A stretch of DNA of 64,000 nucleotides from assembly GCA_963832445.1 (NCBI GenBank), contig CAWHUM010000010.1, forward strand, positions 62,001 to 126,000, written 5' to 3'. This document shows positions 1 through 8,852 of this stretch, piece by piece (the first letter of the stretch is position 1; each line of letters begins with the position of its first letter). Both the position numbers and the translations under genes were made by a program. This DNA is from AWTP1-13 sp963832445. Its GTDB lineage: Bacteria > Pseudomonadota > Alphaproteobacteria > Rhizobiales > Hyphomicrobiaceae. The notes under the pieces were generated by a model. That model saw only the letters and a program-made list of their open reading frames with translations, ran no database searches and was not told where the DNA came from.

Positions 1-106
1 TCATGCTGCAAGTCATTGAGAACCATCGATGTCGGATGCGCACCCTTGAATTCTACTCTGAGCGCGACATTTCTCTGGCCACGTGTGCGTAGGAAAGGGC
101 TCTGCC

Positions 107-1105
107 ATGGCCAACGATCGCTTTCAGCCGAAGCTCGGGCGCTTCCGAGACCCACAAGGCCGCGCCGCCCTCACCACCAGGGCCAAGGTGTTTCGTCAAG
201 CCGGCAAGGCCGGCATCCGCGCGGTGCGGCTCAGGGGCCACGTGTCGCCATCGAGCCCCAAGCGCGGTATGGGCACCGGTGCCCTCGCCGCGGCAGGCTT
301 GATCGCGCCGGGCAGTCGCCGCGTCATCGTCAAGGCCCGCTACACCCGGCAACGCGCCGGCGATCTCGGCGCCGCCAAGGCGCACCTGCGCTACATTCAG
401 CGTGACGGCGTCACCCGTGAAGGTTTGCCCGGACACGTCTACGATGCGTCGAGCGATAGCGCCGACGTCGATGCCTTCCTGGAGCGGTCGGAGCGCGATC
501 CACATCAGTTCCGCTTCATCGTCTCTCCCGAGGACAGCCCCCGTATCGGCGATCTGAAGCCCTTCATCCGTGACCTCATGAGGCACATGGAGCAGGACCT
601 GGGTACAAAGCTCGATTGGGTCGCCGTCAATCACTTCAATACAGGACATCCGCACAGCCATGTCGTCATCCGGGGCAAGGACGAGCGCGGCGAAGACCTC
701 ATCATCGCCCGCGACTACATCGGCCATGGCGTACGCGCCCGTGCACAAGCGCTCGTTACGCTGGAGCTCGGTCCCGAGACGGAGCTGGAGCGCACGGCCA
801 AGCTCATGAACGAAGTCGGGCAGGAGCGTTTCACCTACCTCGATCGGACGCTGCTCGGCCGCAGCAAGGAGGGAATCGTCGTCGTCGCCAGCGCCGACCA
901 AGAGCACCCGGTGCGGCAGACCACGCGCATCGGTCGGCTCAAGAAGTTGGAGCAGCTCGGGCTTGCCGAGGAGCGGCGCGCCGGCGTGTGGTCCATCGAT
1001 CCCAAGCTCGAATCCAAGTTGCGCCAGCTGGGCGAGCGCGCCGACACCTTCAAGATGATGCAGCGGGCGCTGAAGGATGCCGGCATCGAGCGTCCCGCGC
1101 CGGGG
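107..1105 (+). pseudogene. VirD2-like relaxase (DUF3363 type), 3' end lost to IS21
   Basis: This is the N-terminal part of a mobilisation relaxase, the enzyme that nicks oriT and stays on the transferred strand. An HxHxH metal-binding motif (HPHSH, residues 181-185) follows the typical NHFNTG stretch. I chose ATG 107 over GTG 83 because AGGAAAGGG lies about 7 bases upstream. Native sequence stops at residue 333, where the IS21 end begins; the frame then reads on inside the IS to 1288. Family members are usually about 600-700 residues, so the C-terminal DUF3363 half is missing. The nuclease part looks intact, but full function is doubtful. It marks plasmid- or ICE-derived DNA. Confidence 0.85.
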
Positions 1106-1209
1106 TGTCAACGCCGGAGAGAAATAGCATCGGCGGGCCGGAGCAAGAATCCATCACTACGACGCGCACGAAGGCCGCCGATATCGGGGGCCTTCGTGCT
1201 TTTCGCGTG

Positions 1210-2004
1210 TCAATCTGGAGATGCGGCGTCGGGCGTGGCATCGGCCCGAGGCCGGCGTGAGCGGCGCTTGGAGTGGGCGAGGCGATAGCTGTCGCCGTTC
1301 ATCTCGAGGATGTGGACGTGGTGGGTGAGCCGGTCGAGCAGGGCACCCGTGAGGCGCTCGGCGCCGAACACGGATGTCCACTCGTCGAAGGGCAGGTTGC
1401 TGGTGACGATGGTCGAGCCGCGCTCGTACCTCTGCGAGAACACCTCGAACAGCAGCTCGGCTCCGGTTTGCGACAGCGGCACGTAGCCGAGCTCGTCGAC
1501 GATCAGCAGCTTGTAGGCGGCAAGCTGGCGCTGCAGACGTAGGAGCCGCTTCTCATCGCGCGCTTCCATGAGCTCGTGCACGATGGCGGCCGCCGCGGTG
1601 AAGCCGACCGACAGCCCCCTCTGGCAGGCGGCGAGCCCCAGCCCGAGAGCGATGTGGCTCTTGCCGGTGCCGGAGTTGCCAAGGGCGATGACGTTCTCGT
1701 GGCGCTCGATGTACTCGCAGCGGGCAAGCTCCATCACCAGCGCCTTGTTCAGGGACGGCAGGGCCGCGAAGTCGAAGCTGTCGAGGCTCTTTACGGTCGG
1801 GAACCTGGCGGCCTTGATGCGACGCTCCACCATGCGCCGCTCGCGATCAATCAGCTCCTGTTCGGCGAGCCGCAGCAGGTAGCGGGGATAGTCGACGCCT
1901 TCGGCGGCGCACTGGCGCGCCACCTTGTCGTACTCGCGCAGGAAGGTGGGCAGCCTCAGCACCTTGAGGTGGTGGGCCAGCAGGACCTGGGGCGTGTCAT
2001 TCAT
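1210..2004 (-). CDS. istB: IS21 helper ATPase IstB
   Basis: This AAA+ ATPase assists the IS21 transposase in target capture and strand transfer. The protein has 264 residues, with a Walker A motif GNSGTGKS at residues 109-116 and a Walker B LLIVDE at 166-171, as in DnaC-like ATPases. Its start codon overlaps the istA stop in an ATGA tetranucleotide at 2001-2004, which implies translational coupling. Length is normal for the family (about 250-265), so the gene appears intact. Confidence 0.95.
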   Translation of the reverse strand: MNDTPQVLLAHHLKVLRLPTFLREYDKVARQCAAEGVDYPRYLLRLAEQELIDRERRMVERRIKAARFPTVKSLDSFDFAALPSLNKALVMELARCEYIERHENVIALGNSGTGKSHIALGLGLAACQRGLSVGFTAAAAIVHELMEARDEKRLLRLQRQLAAYKLLIVDELGYVPLSQTGAELLFEVFSQRYERGSTIVTSNLPFDEWTSVFGAERLTGALLDRLTHHVHILEMNGDSYRLAHSKRRSRRPRADATPDAASPD

Positions 2005-3500
2005 GATCCCACACCCGCCAGCAGGGCCAGGTACGAGCGCGCCGAGGTCGTTGCTACCCTTGCCCTGGGCAGATACGGATAGATGGTCATATCCAGACGC
2101 GGCGGTCGCCGCTCAATGCGGCACAGCACCAGGTGCTTGACGGCATCGAAGCCGATGGCCCCGCGGGCGATCGCATCGCGCACGGCAGCGGCCACCTCCT
2201 CGATGCGGAACGCCTCCATCAGCCGCAACACCTGAACGAACTCGCGCTTGCCCGGTTTGCCCATGCGGGCTTCGAGCAACCGGCGCAATGTGGCGAACTC
2301 CTCCGGCAGCTGCCAGCCGGCCAGCGGCGCGGCCTGGTCCAGCGCGTTGATCTTCCGCTCGATCAGCGCCAGGTAGTGCAGCGGGTCGAACACGAAGTCC
2401 TCCCGCTCATAGGAGCGCGGATGCCGGGCGATCACCTCCGTGCCGCAGGCGATCACCACCTCGTGCACGTAGCCGCGCACCACCACCTGCCGGTGGCCGA
2501 AGCTCGTCGGCACCGAGTAGTCGTTCGACCGGTAGCGCACCAGCGACAGCGAGGAGACGGTGGCGGGCACCTTCTCGCAGGCGTCATAGGGCGGCAGCAG
2601 CGGCTTGCGCAGGGCCGCCAGATCGCGCTCGAGCCGCTCGCCGATGGTCTCGGCATGGCCACGCAGCCGGTCACCCAACCGCCGCCGGCAGCACGCCTCC
2701 AGATGGGCGTTCAACGCGTCGAAGCTGTCGAACACCGGGACCGGCACCAGGAAGTTCCTGCGCGCGAAGCCGACCAGTCCCTCCACCTTGCCCTTGTCGT
2801 TGCCCTTGCCCGGCCGGCCGAACCGGTCCTCGAACAGGTAGTGCGATTGCAGCTCGCTGAACACCTGCGTGCGCTGCCGCACCCCGTCGCCGAGGATGCG
2901 CGCGACCGCGATCTTGGTGTTGTCGTAGAGGATCGACCGCGGCACGCCGCCGAAGAAGCTGAAGGCCTTCACGTGCCCATCGCAGAACGCCTCCTTGGTC
3001 TCGGCCGGGTAGGCCGCCACGAAGCAGGCATCCGAATGCGGCAGGTCGAACGCGAAGAAGTGGATCTTGCGCTCCACCCCGCCGATGATGCCGATCGCCT
3101 CACCGAAGTCGGCCTGGGCGTGCCCCGGTGGATGTAACAGCGGCACGAACATCTCCTGCGCTCGCTGCCGCCAGCCGGCGACATACTCCTTCACGATCGT
3201 GATGCCGCCCTCAAAGCCATGCTCGTCCCGCAACCGCTCGAAGATGCGCTTGGCCGTGTGCTGCTGCTTCCTCGGCCGACCTTTGTCCTCGGCCAGGAGG
3301 CGATCGATGATGGCGATGAACGCGCCCAGCTTCGGCTTCACCGGCGGCTTGGTGCGCCGGTAGCCCGGCGGCACCGAGAACCGCATCATCTTGGCAACCG
3401 TCCTCGGATCGATCCCAAACCGTCGCGCCGCCGCCCGCTCGCTCAAACCCTCGACCTGAACCACGTACCTGACCTTCGCGTAGAGCTCCACCTGCTTCAT
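2001..3500 (-). CDS. istA: IS21 transposase IstA
   Basis: This DDE transposase has 499 residues. An N-terminal helix-turn-helix (about residues 18-38, with LSERAAARRFGIDPRTVAKM) is followed by an rve integrase core. The likely catalytic residues are D131 (QADFGE), D193 (LYDNTK) and E240 (NDKGKVEG). A Mu-transposase-like C-terminal domain follows. Length and motifs are normal, so the element may still be mobile together with istB. A 334-residue antisense frame covers this gene and is only a high-GC shadow. Confidence 0.95.
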   Translation of the reverse strand: MKQVELYAKVRYVVQVEGLSERAAARRFGIDPRTVAKMMRFSVPPGYRRTKPPVKPKLGAFIAIIDRLLAEDKGRPRKQQHTAKRIFERLRDEHGFEGGITIVKEYVAGWRQRAQEMFVPLLHPPGHAQADFGEAIGIIGGVERKIHFFAFDLPHSDACFVAAYPAETKEAFCDGHVKAFSFFGGVPRSILYDNTKIAVARILGDGVRQRTQVFSELQSHYLFEDRFGRPGKGNDKGKVEGLVGFARRNFLVPVPVFDSFDALNAHLEACCRRRLGDRLRGHAETIGERLERDLAALRKPLLPPYDACEKVPATVSSLSLVRYRSNDYSVPTSFGHRQVVVRGYVHEVVIACGTEVIARHPRSYEREDFVFDPLHYLALIERKINALDQAAPLAGWQLPEEFATLRRLLEARMGKPGKREFVQVLRLMEAFRIEEVAAAVRDAIARGAIGFDAVKHLVLCRIERRPPRLDMTIYPYLPRARVATTSARSYLALLAGVGS

Positions 3501-3606
3501 CCCCCGCCCTCTGCCGACGCCGGCACAGGGCTTCCAGCTGCCGGAATTTTACTCCGGCGCAACCGACCGAATCGGCCGCTTCACTGAGGGATTCTTGCTC
3601 CGGCGC

Positions 3607-3885
3607 TTACATCTGGGGTGAGCCCATCAGGATGGGTGCATACCTGCGCCCCCAAAAAGCCCTGCCAAAGGCATCCCAGAAGCCGCCCCCTCGATAGTAC
3701 CTGCCGGTATTCCGCACCTCCAGGCGCTGCACGCCGTCAAGACAGCCGACAACCTTCTCGCTTCCCACCGGGCGATAGTTGAAAGCGGCTGGATCGTAGA
3801 TCGGGATGCTCGACTTGCCGTGCTCGTCCTTGGCATCAAGGATGCCCTGCACCTCGGCATTCACCTGTTCAAGGTAGCTCGTCAT
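3607..3885 (-). pseudogene. Unknown protein, 3' end replaced by the IS21 end
   Basis: This is a 92-residue frame with a good Shine-Dalgarno (GGAGAGG, about 7 bases before ATG 3885). The family is not recognised. The middle is rich in Gly, Tyr and Trp (RYYRGGGFWDAFGRAFWGRRY). The stop codon TAA (3609-3607) lies inside the terminal five bases of the IS element, so the natural C-terminus has been lost. The gene points toward the relaxase, and both genes therefore lose their 3' ends at the same IS. Confidence 0.55.
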
Positions 3886-4198
3886 ATTGCGTACCTCTCC
3901 AAGCTAGAGTGCAAACGCGCCTTCATAGGTTGATTCGGGGCTGGGCTTCAGCGCGCATGCAAAGCAAAATCCCTGACAGTGCAGCGCCTCTGGGAGGCTG
4001 AGCAGCGCGCTGCGCTGCATCTCGCGGAGCGCAGCTAGTCTGTGAAGCCCGTGTCGCGCGACACACACAAGCCGTCTTCCATCGCCTTGTTCAGGCAGCG
4101 CCCGAATTTCCGCGTCAGAGTTGCAAGCTGGGCTGCGCACATCAAGTAGGTGATGACGTTGTCTAAGCGCCAAGAAGGCGAGCATACGGAGAGGGACT
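3886..4198. other. Intergenic stretch with no supported gene
   Basis: The 313 bases lie between the truncated minus-strand gene and the DUF2971 gene. A 93-residue minus-strand frame (3904-4185) is open here, but it has no recognisable domain and its composition looks random. Promoters for both flanking genes probably lie here; no clear box was identified. Confidence 0.5.
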
Positions 4199-5179
4199 AT
4201 GGTGGAGATCTGGGAGGAGCACGATCTTGTCTACCATTACACAGACCAAGCCGGGCTGAACGGAATTTTGGAAACCCAAACCCTCCGTGCGACTCACTTC
4301 GCCTTTATGAATGATTCCAAAGAGGTCTATCAGATAAAACCGCGGTTGGTGAAAACGGCTCTACCGATCACTACCAAGCTGTACGAGAATGTGGCTGCCG
4401 CAAATCAGCAGGCAACGGAGGGGATGGAGGCGGCAGGCGGAATTCCATCTTTGGCCGCGCACGACGCATCAGCCGTGGTTGATGCCATGTATCGCGTAAC
4501 GCTTGGTCTCGATGGCGGCACCAGGTTCTTCCAACCGTTTGTTGTCTCATTCTGCGGTCACAGAGAGAAGGAGTTCTACGAGCGGCAGAATGGGTTGTTG
4601 AGCATGTGGCGCGCCTACGGAAGGGACTCGGGCTACGCTATCGCCTTCGATACCAAAGCATTAGCGGACATGCTGAAGGACGAAAAGGTCCACTATCGCC
4701 ACGACAGTTGGGCCATGGGCGACGTCATCTACGATACGGGGGAGGAGGTGTTCCAGAAGGAGTTCAAAGACCTGATAGGCGCGATGAAGCAGGATGTTCC
4801 GCGACTTCTCAAGAATGAGGGCGGACCCTATACCGCGCTCAACAATGCCTTCATGAGCAATATCCCCCGTTATAAGCATCGCGGTTTTATGGAGGAGCAG
4901 GAAGTTAGGATCGTCGTCTCACCCACTCATGACGAGTTGTTCGAGAGAGCGAAGGCGGCAGGTGAGCATGACGAACGGGAGAAGAAGGAGATCAAGTTTA
5001 GAGACACACTTACCCCTTACATTGTGCTCTTCGATAAAGCCAAGACCAAGTTACCGATCAACCGCGTCATCGTCGGGCCGCACGCCGACAAGGAGCGGCG
5101 CTTGGCAAAGCTGAAGAGCTATTTGGAGCTGCGTGGTCTGAAGATCGACGTATCGTGCTCAGAGACGCCGCTGGTGTGA
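4199..5179 (+). CDS. DUF2971 domain protein
   Basis: This is a 326-residue cytoplasmic protein with the usual DUF2971 landmarks: YHYT at residues 13-16, FMNDSKE at about 36-42, a SFC segment, and LSMWRAYGRDSGYAIAF at about 135-151. The biochemical role of the family is not settled. It is often seen in accessory DNA, and a defence or stress role is possible but not shown here. Shine-Dalgarno GAGAGGG precedes ATG 4199. The gene is clearly AT-richer than the metabolic genes to its right and lies beside the relaxase/IS region, which points to transfer. Confidence 0.8.
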   Translation: MVEIWEEHDLVYHYTDQAGLNGILETQTLRATHFAFMNDSKEVYQIKPRLVKTALPITTKLYENVAAANQQATEGMEAAGGIPSLAAHDASAVVDAMYRVTLGLDGGTRFFQPFVVSFCGHREKEFYERQNGLLSMWRAYGRDSGYAIAFDTKALADMLKDEKVHYRHDSWAMGDVIYDTGEEVFQKEFKDLIGAMKQDVPRLLKNEGGPYTALNNAFMSNIPRYKHRGFMEEQEVRIVVSPTHDELFERAKAAGEHDEREKKEIKFRDTLTPYIVLFDKAKTKLPINRVIVGPHADKERRLAKLKSYLELRGLKIDVSCSETPLV

Positions 5180-5497
5180 TGGCGAGGATGAACGACGCTG
5201 TTTGCAATTCTAAGTGTACACGTTTTGCACACGCGGACGTATAATGCATTGAAAATCAAGTGCATTCCGTCCAGTCCATCATAGGGGCGATGCAAAATTT
5301 ATGGCTCAGCGGATTCATCAACCGACTTTTGCGCGCGTCATGGTAGCGATGCAGGCTGCGACGACCTGGGCTTGCGACGCCTACCTACGCATTCCCTCGC
5401 AACACGTCGAGACCCTTGTGTTCTCCAAGGAATTGCGGATGGTGAAGCTGATATCCGATATCGTGTGGCCGCAGCTGCGATGCAACCGGAGGCTGGC
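5180..5497. other. AT-richer junction between accessory and core DNA
   Basis: The 318 bases hold no supported gene. Base composition changes from AT-richer (about 5195-5300) to high-GC before 5500, so an island edge may lie here. A 66-residue frame at 5301-5501 and an N-terminal extension of the next gene are open but lack start signals and family similarity. No tRNA end or direct repeat was recognised. Confidence 0.4.
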
Positions 5498-6106
5498 GTG
5501 AGTGAGAAGGCCCCAAGAGTGGCCGCGATCGTGCTGGCCGCGGGACGTTCCACGCGCATGGGCGACACGAACAAGCTGCTCGCCGACATCGGCGGCGTGC
5601 CAATGGTGCGGCGGGTGGTCGAGGCCGCGATTGCCAGCAAGGCCCGACCGGTGCTGGTTGTGACGGGACATGAGCGCTCCGACGTGGCCTCAGCGTTGTC
5701 CGGGCTCGATGTGACGCACGTTGCCAACCCGGACTACGCGACGGGGCTTTCGAGCTCGCTGAAAGCCGGTGTGCGCGCGCTTCCCCAGGACTGCGCTGGA
5801 GTGCTCGTTGTTCTCGGCGACATGCCGTGCATCGCGCCCGCGCACCTCGACAGACTGATCGCTGCATTCGAGGCGGAGCGTGGTGCCGCCATCATCGTGC
5901 CGACGCACCAGGGACAGCGGGGCAACCCCGTGCTGTGGCCGGCCGCGTTCTTTCGCGAGCTCCTACAACTCGAAGGTGATGCCGGCGCCAAGCGGCTGAT
6001 TGCGGCGCATGCCGATGAGGTCAGGGAAATCGACCTCGGCACCGATGCAATCTTCGCCGATGTCGATACGCCGGAGGCGTTGAAGGCGCTGCGAGACCCG
6101 AGATAG
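5498..6106 (+). CDS. Molybdenum cofactor nucleotidyltransferase (MocA/MobA-like)
   Basis: This 202-residue NTP-transferase probably attaches CMP or GMP to molybdopterin cofactor. The N-terminal LAAGRSTRMGDTNKLLA motif binds the nucleotide, followed by VVTGHE, LGDMP (metal-binding Asp) and RGNPVLW, all typical of MocA-like enzymes. Start GTG 5498 is chosen because GGAGG (5488-5492) lies five bases upstream; the open frame back to 5372 looks unrelated. In many alphaproteobacteria this domain is fused behind a molybdopterin-binding domain, which is absent here. CTP versus GTP use cannot be decided from sequence. Confidence 0.8.
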   Translation: MSEKAPRVAAIVLAAGRSTRMGDTNKLLADIGGVPMVRRVVEAAIASKARPVLVVTGHERSDVASALSGLDVTHVANPDYATGLSSSLKAGVRALPQDCAGVLVVLGDMPCIAPAHLDRLIAAFEAERGAAIIVPTHQGQRGNPVLWPAAFFRELLQLEGDAGAKRLIAAHADEVREIDLGTDAIFADVDTPEALKALRDPR

Positions 6107-6131
6107 TTGGTGGCAACCTCGCCGAAGTCGG

Positions 6132-6154
6132 ATGGTCGGGACGAGCCCGACCAT
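6132..6154. repeat. Dispersed-type palindrome at convergent gene ends
   Basis: Perfect 9-base arms (ATGGTCGGG and CCCGACCAT) flank a five-base ACGAG loop. The sequence closely resembles a palindrome family common in Bradyrhizobium-like genomes. It sits between the 3' ends of the convergent nucleotidyltransferase and dehydrogenase genes and may act as a two-way terminator or RNA stabiliser. There is no T-run. Confidence 0.75.
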
Positions 6155-6178
6155 GACAATGGAAGGCGAGGCGTCGTC

Positions 6179-7051
6179 CTACTTCTTGTTCAGCCTGGCG
6201 ATCAGGCTCGACGTGTCCCAGCGGCTGCCGCCCATCTTCTGCACGTCGGCGTAGTAGCCGTCGATCAGGGTGGCGACATCGACCTTGGCACCATTGCGCT
6301 TGGCCTCCTCCATGATGATGCCGAGGTCCTTGCGCATCCAGTCGACGGCGAAGCCGAAGTCGAACTTGCCCTCGTTCATGGTCTTCCAGCGGTTGTCCAT
6401 CTGCCAGGACTGGGCTGCGCCCTTGCCGATGGTCTCCATGACCTTGGGGACGTCGAGGCCGGCTCGCTGCGCAAATGCCAAGCCTTCGGACACGCCCTGC
6501 ACGGTAATGGCGACGCAGATCTGGTTGACCATCTTGGTGAGCTGGCCGGCACCGGCCGTTCCGATCAGGGTGACCATGCGCGCGAAGTTGTCGATCACGG
6601 GCTTGGCCTTGTCGAAGGGCGCCTGGTCGCCGCCCACCATAACTGTAAGCACGCCGTTCTGCGCACCGGCCTGTCCGCCGGACACGGGTGCGTCGAGGAA
6701 GTCGAAGCCTTTGGCCTTGGCGGCTGCATAAAGCTCCCTGGCGATGTTGGCCGATGCCGTAGTGTTGTCGATGAACACCGCGCCCTTCTTGACGGCATTG
6801 AAGGCGCCGTTGGTCCCTAGGGTCACCTCGCGCAGGTCGTTGTCGTTGCCGACGCAGCAGAATACGAAGTCGGCGTCCCTGGCGGCATCGGCAGGCGTCG
6901 GCGCGCTCTTGCCGCCGTACTCCTTGACCCAGGCCTCGGCCTTGGCGCCGCTGCGGTTGTAGACGGTTAGGTCGTGGCCGCCCTTCTTGCGGAGGTGCCC
7001 CGCCATGGGGTAGCCCATCACACCCAACCCGATCCAAGCCACCTTCGCCAT
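6179..7051 (-). CDS. 3-hydroxyisobutyrate dehydrogenase family oxidoreductase
   Basis: This NAD(P)-dependent beta-hydroxyacid dehydrogenase has 290 residues. A Rossmann motif GLGVMGYPMAG lies at residues 8-18, the substrate loop DAPVSGGQAGA at 120-130, and the catalytic lysine is K173 in GQLTKMVNQ. The substrate may be 3-hydroxyisobutyrate, tartronate semialdehyde or a related acid; sequence alone does not separate them. A strong Shine-Dalgarno (AGGAGGA) precedes ATG 7051. It is transcribed alone, convergent to the nucleotidyltransferase gene. Confidence 0.88.
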   Translation of the reverse strand: MAKVAWIGLGVMGYPMAGHLRKKGGHDLTVYNRSGAKAEAWVKEYGGKSAPTPADAARDADFVFCCVGNDNDLREVTLGTNGAFNAVKKGAVFIDNTTASANIARELYAAAKAKGFDFLDAPVSGGQAGAQNGVLTVMVGGDQAPFDKAKPVIDNFARMVTLIGTAGAGQLTKMVNQICVAITVQGVSEGLAFAQRAGLDVPKVMETIGKGAAQSWQMDNRWKTMNEGKFDFGFAVDWMRKDLGIIMEEAKRNGAKVDVATLIDGYYADVQKMGGSRWDTSSLIARLNKK

Positions 7052-7151
7052 GTCGCTTCCTCCTGCTCGAGCTTTGCAGGGGACTATTAGCGAAGGCGAA
7101 CGCCGTTGTCAGGGGTCAATGGCTACGCGGCCGAACCGCGGTCCTGGGGGA

Positions 7152-7304
7152 TTAGAAGCTCAGGCACGTGCCGAGATCGACACAGGCACGGGTCGCATCG
7201 CCTTCCAACGGTACGGCGATCAGGGCAGCGCCGATCAATGCGGCAGCTGCCGTCGCGGCGAGCAGCACGGTCTGCAGGGTCAGGGAGTTTCTACCGAGGG
7301 TCAC
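7152..7304 (-). CDS. Possible 50-residue membrane or exported peptide
   Basis: A short frame starts at GTG 7304. It has a basic N-terminus, a hydrophobic stretch (TVLLAATAAAALIGAALIAV) and a tail with two cysteines (RACVDLGTCLSF). The layout resembles a small signal-anchored protein. There is no clear Shine-Dalgarno, and long frames are cheap at this GC content, so it is tentative. It is the only coding candidate in the 538-base gap 7052-7589; the rest of the gap shows nothing recognisable. Confidence 0.3.
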   Translation of the reverse strand: MTLGRNSLTLQTVLLAATAAAALIGAALIAVPLEGDATRACVDLGTCLSF

Positions 7305-7589
7305 AGGGATATCTCAGATTGAAGCACAAGGCCCAGAGCAAGCTTCGTGCCGCTCCGTGATCGGGATCGCCGGGATACCGGGAAATCTGTCCGGCGCTGA
7401 GCTTGGTCTGGATGCTCCATTTAGTGCGCGTTCAAGAAAATGTAAGAAGTGCGGGTTTTGCAATGGGTCACTGGGGTCGGTTTAACGTGTCTGAGCAACC
7501 CTGCCAGAGCATGCCGGGGATTGGCGAATACGGCACGACAGCCCAGGGGCACTCGCCTAGATTGGCGGCGGATTGCACGGAAATAGGCC

Positions 7590-8852
7590 ATGGCTAGAAA
7601 GCGGCTGGTGGACAATCGAGCGGCGGCGATGCCGGTTACGCTGCAAGATATCGAGGCTGCGCGCCGGTGCCTGACCGGAGCGATCGTCGAGACCGACTGC
7701 GACTGGAGCCGGACCCTGTCCGAGATCCTGGGCTGCAAGGTGTGGCTCAAGTTCGAGAACCTGCAGTTCACGGCCTCGTTCAAGGAGCGCGGCGCGCTCA
7801 ATCGGCTTTCCACGCTGTCGGTCGACGAGCGCCGGCGCGGGGTCATCGCCATGTCGGCCGGCAACCACGCGCAGGGAGTGGCCTATCACGCGAGCCGGCT
7901 GTCCATACCCGCCACCATAGTCATGCCGGTGAGCACGCCGACGGTGAAGGTGGTGAATACGCGGCGCCACGGTGCTGAGGTGATACTGAAGGGCGAGACG
8001 GTGGAGGAGGCGGCAGCCTTTGCGCAAAGGTATGGCCGCCAGCACAACCTCACCTTCATCCACCCTTACGACGATCCCCGCGTCATCGCCGGGCAGGGGA
8101 CGGTGGCGCTGGAGATGCTGGGCGCCGCGCCCGAGATCGACACGCTGGTGGTGCCCATCGGTGGCGGCGGATTGATCTCGGGCATGGCGATCGCCGCCAA
8201 GGCGCTCCGGCCCGATGTGCGGGTGATTGGCGTTCAGGCCCAGCTTTATCCATCGATGTACAATGCCATCAAGGGCGAGCACCTGCCGATGCGCGGCGAT
8301 ACGTTGGCCGAAGGCATTGCTGTGACAGCGCCTGGCCGTATCACCCAGGAGATCGTGCGCCGGCTGGTGGACGACATCCTGCTGGTGTCGGAACCGGAGA
8401 TCGAGAACGCCGTGAGCCAGCTCATCACCATCGAAAAAACGGTGGTGGAGGGCGCCGGAGCTGCAGGCCTGGCGGCGCTGTGCCGCTATGCCGACCGCTT
8501 CAGGGGCCGCATCGTTGGCGTGGTGTTGTGCGGCGGCAACATCGATACGCGGCTGCTGGCGAGCGTGCTAACCCGCGAGCTTGCTCGCGAAGGCCGCCTC
8601 ACCCAGCTCAGCATCGATCTGGTGGACCGGCCAGGGACACTGGGAAAAGTCGCCAACATCCTCGGCGATGCCGGCGCCAATATCGTGGAGGTCACTCACC
8701 AGCGCATCTTCTCCGATCTGCCGGCGAAGGCGGCGCTGCTGGAGGTGGTGATCGAGACGCGAGACCGCGGCCATCTCGACGAGACGGTGGCGCGGCTGCG
8801 TGCGGCCGGCTTAGAGGTGGACGTGCGCAGCAATCCGGGAGGTGCGCACTGA
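7590..8852 (+). CDS. Threonine ammonia-lyase with ACT domain
   Basis: This PLP enzyme converts L-threonine to 2-oxobutyrate and ammonia. The 420 residues include the PLP-lysine motif SFKERGA (K65), a glycine-rich phosphate loop GGGGLISG near residue 190, and a C-terminal ACT domain from about residue 335 (LTQLSIDLVDRPGTLGKVANIL). The single ACT domain matches the shorter catabolic-type enzymes rather than biosynthetic IlvA, which usually has a larger regulatory region. Its stop overlaps the start of the next gene (TGATG at 8850-8854), so the two are almost certainly co-translated. Confidence 0.9.
   Translation: MARKRLVDNRAAAMPVTLQDIEAARRCLTGAIVETDCDWSRTLSEILGCKVWLKFENLQFTASFKERGALNRLSTLSVDERRRGVIAMSAGNHAQGVAYHASRLSIPATIVMPVSTPTVKVVNTRRHGAEVILKGETVEEAAAFAQRYGRQHNLTFIHPYDDPRVIAGQGTVALEMLGAAPEIDTLVVPIGGGGLISGMAIAAKALRPDVRVIGVQAQLYPSMYNAIKGEHLPMRGDTLAEGIAVTAPGRITQEIVRRLVDDILLVSEPEIENAVSQLITIEKTVVEGAGAAGLAALCRYADRFRGRIVGVVLCGGNIDTRLLASVLTRELAREGRLTQLSIDLVDRPGTLGKVANILGDAGANIVEVTHQRIFSDLPAKAALLEVVIETRDRGHLDETVARLRAAGLEVDVRSNPGGAH

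Larger units (their letters stand above)
1106..3611 (-). mobile_element. IS21-family insertion sequence
   Basis: This is a complete element with istA and istB on the minus strand and TGT...ACA ends. The two termini read TGTCAACGCCGGAG and TGTAAGCGCCGGAG inward, matching at 12 of 14 bases. Each end carries a second internal copy of the GCCGGAG-type repeat: left at about 1137-1155, right at about 3586-3605 and 3543-3560. Such multiple end repeats are typical transposase-binding sites in IS21. No 4-8 base target duplication is visible: the left flank ends CCGGGG and the right flank starts TCTGGG. This suggests a deletion or recombination at one side. Confidence 0.93.

Noticed and set aside
2133..3137. 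334-residue open frame on the plus strand
   Set aside because: It lies opposite istA, has low-complexity His/Arg/Leu-rich composition and no domain; it is a high-GC shadow.
3904..4185. 93-residue minus-strand frame before DUF2971
   Set aside because: No domain, no clear Shine-Dalgarno and random-looking composition.
5372..5497. N-terminal extension of the molybdenum cofactor nucleotidyltransferase
   Set aside because: The Shine-Dalgarno at 5488-5492 fits GTG 5498, and the extension does not resemble the molybdopterin-binding domain found in fused homologues.
8480..8851. Upstream extension of the E1 gene inside threonine dehydratase
   Set aside because: It overlaps the ACT domain in another frame; ATG 8852 with GGAGG fits better.
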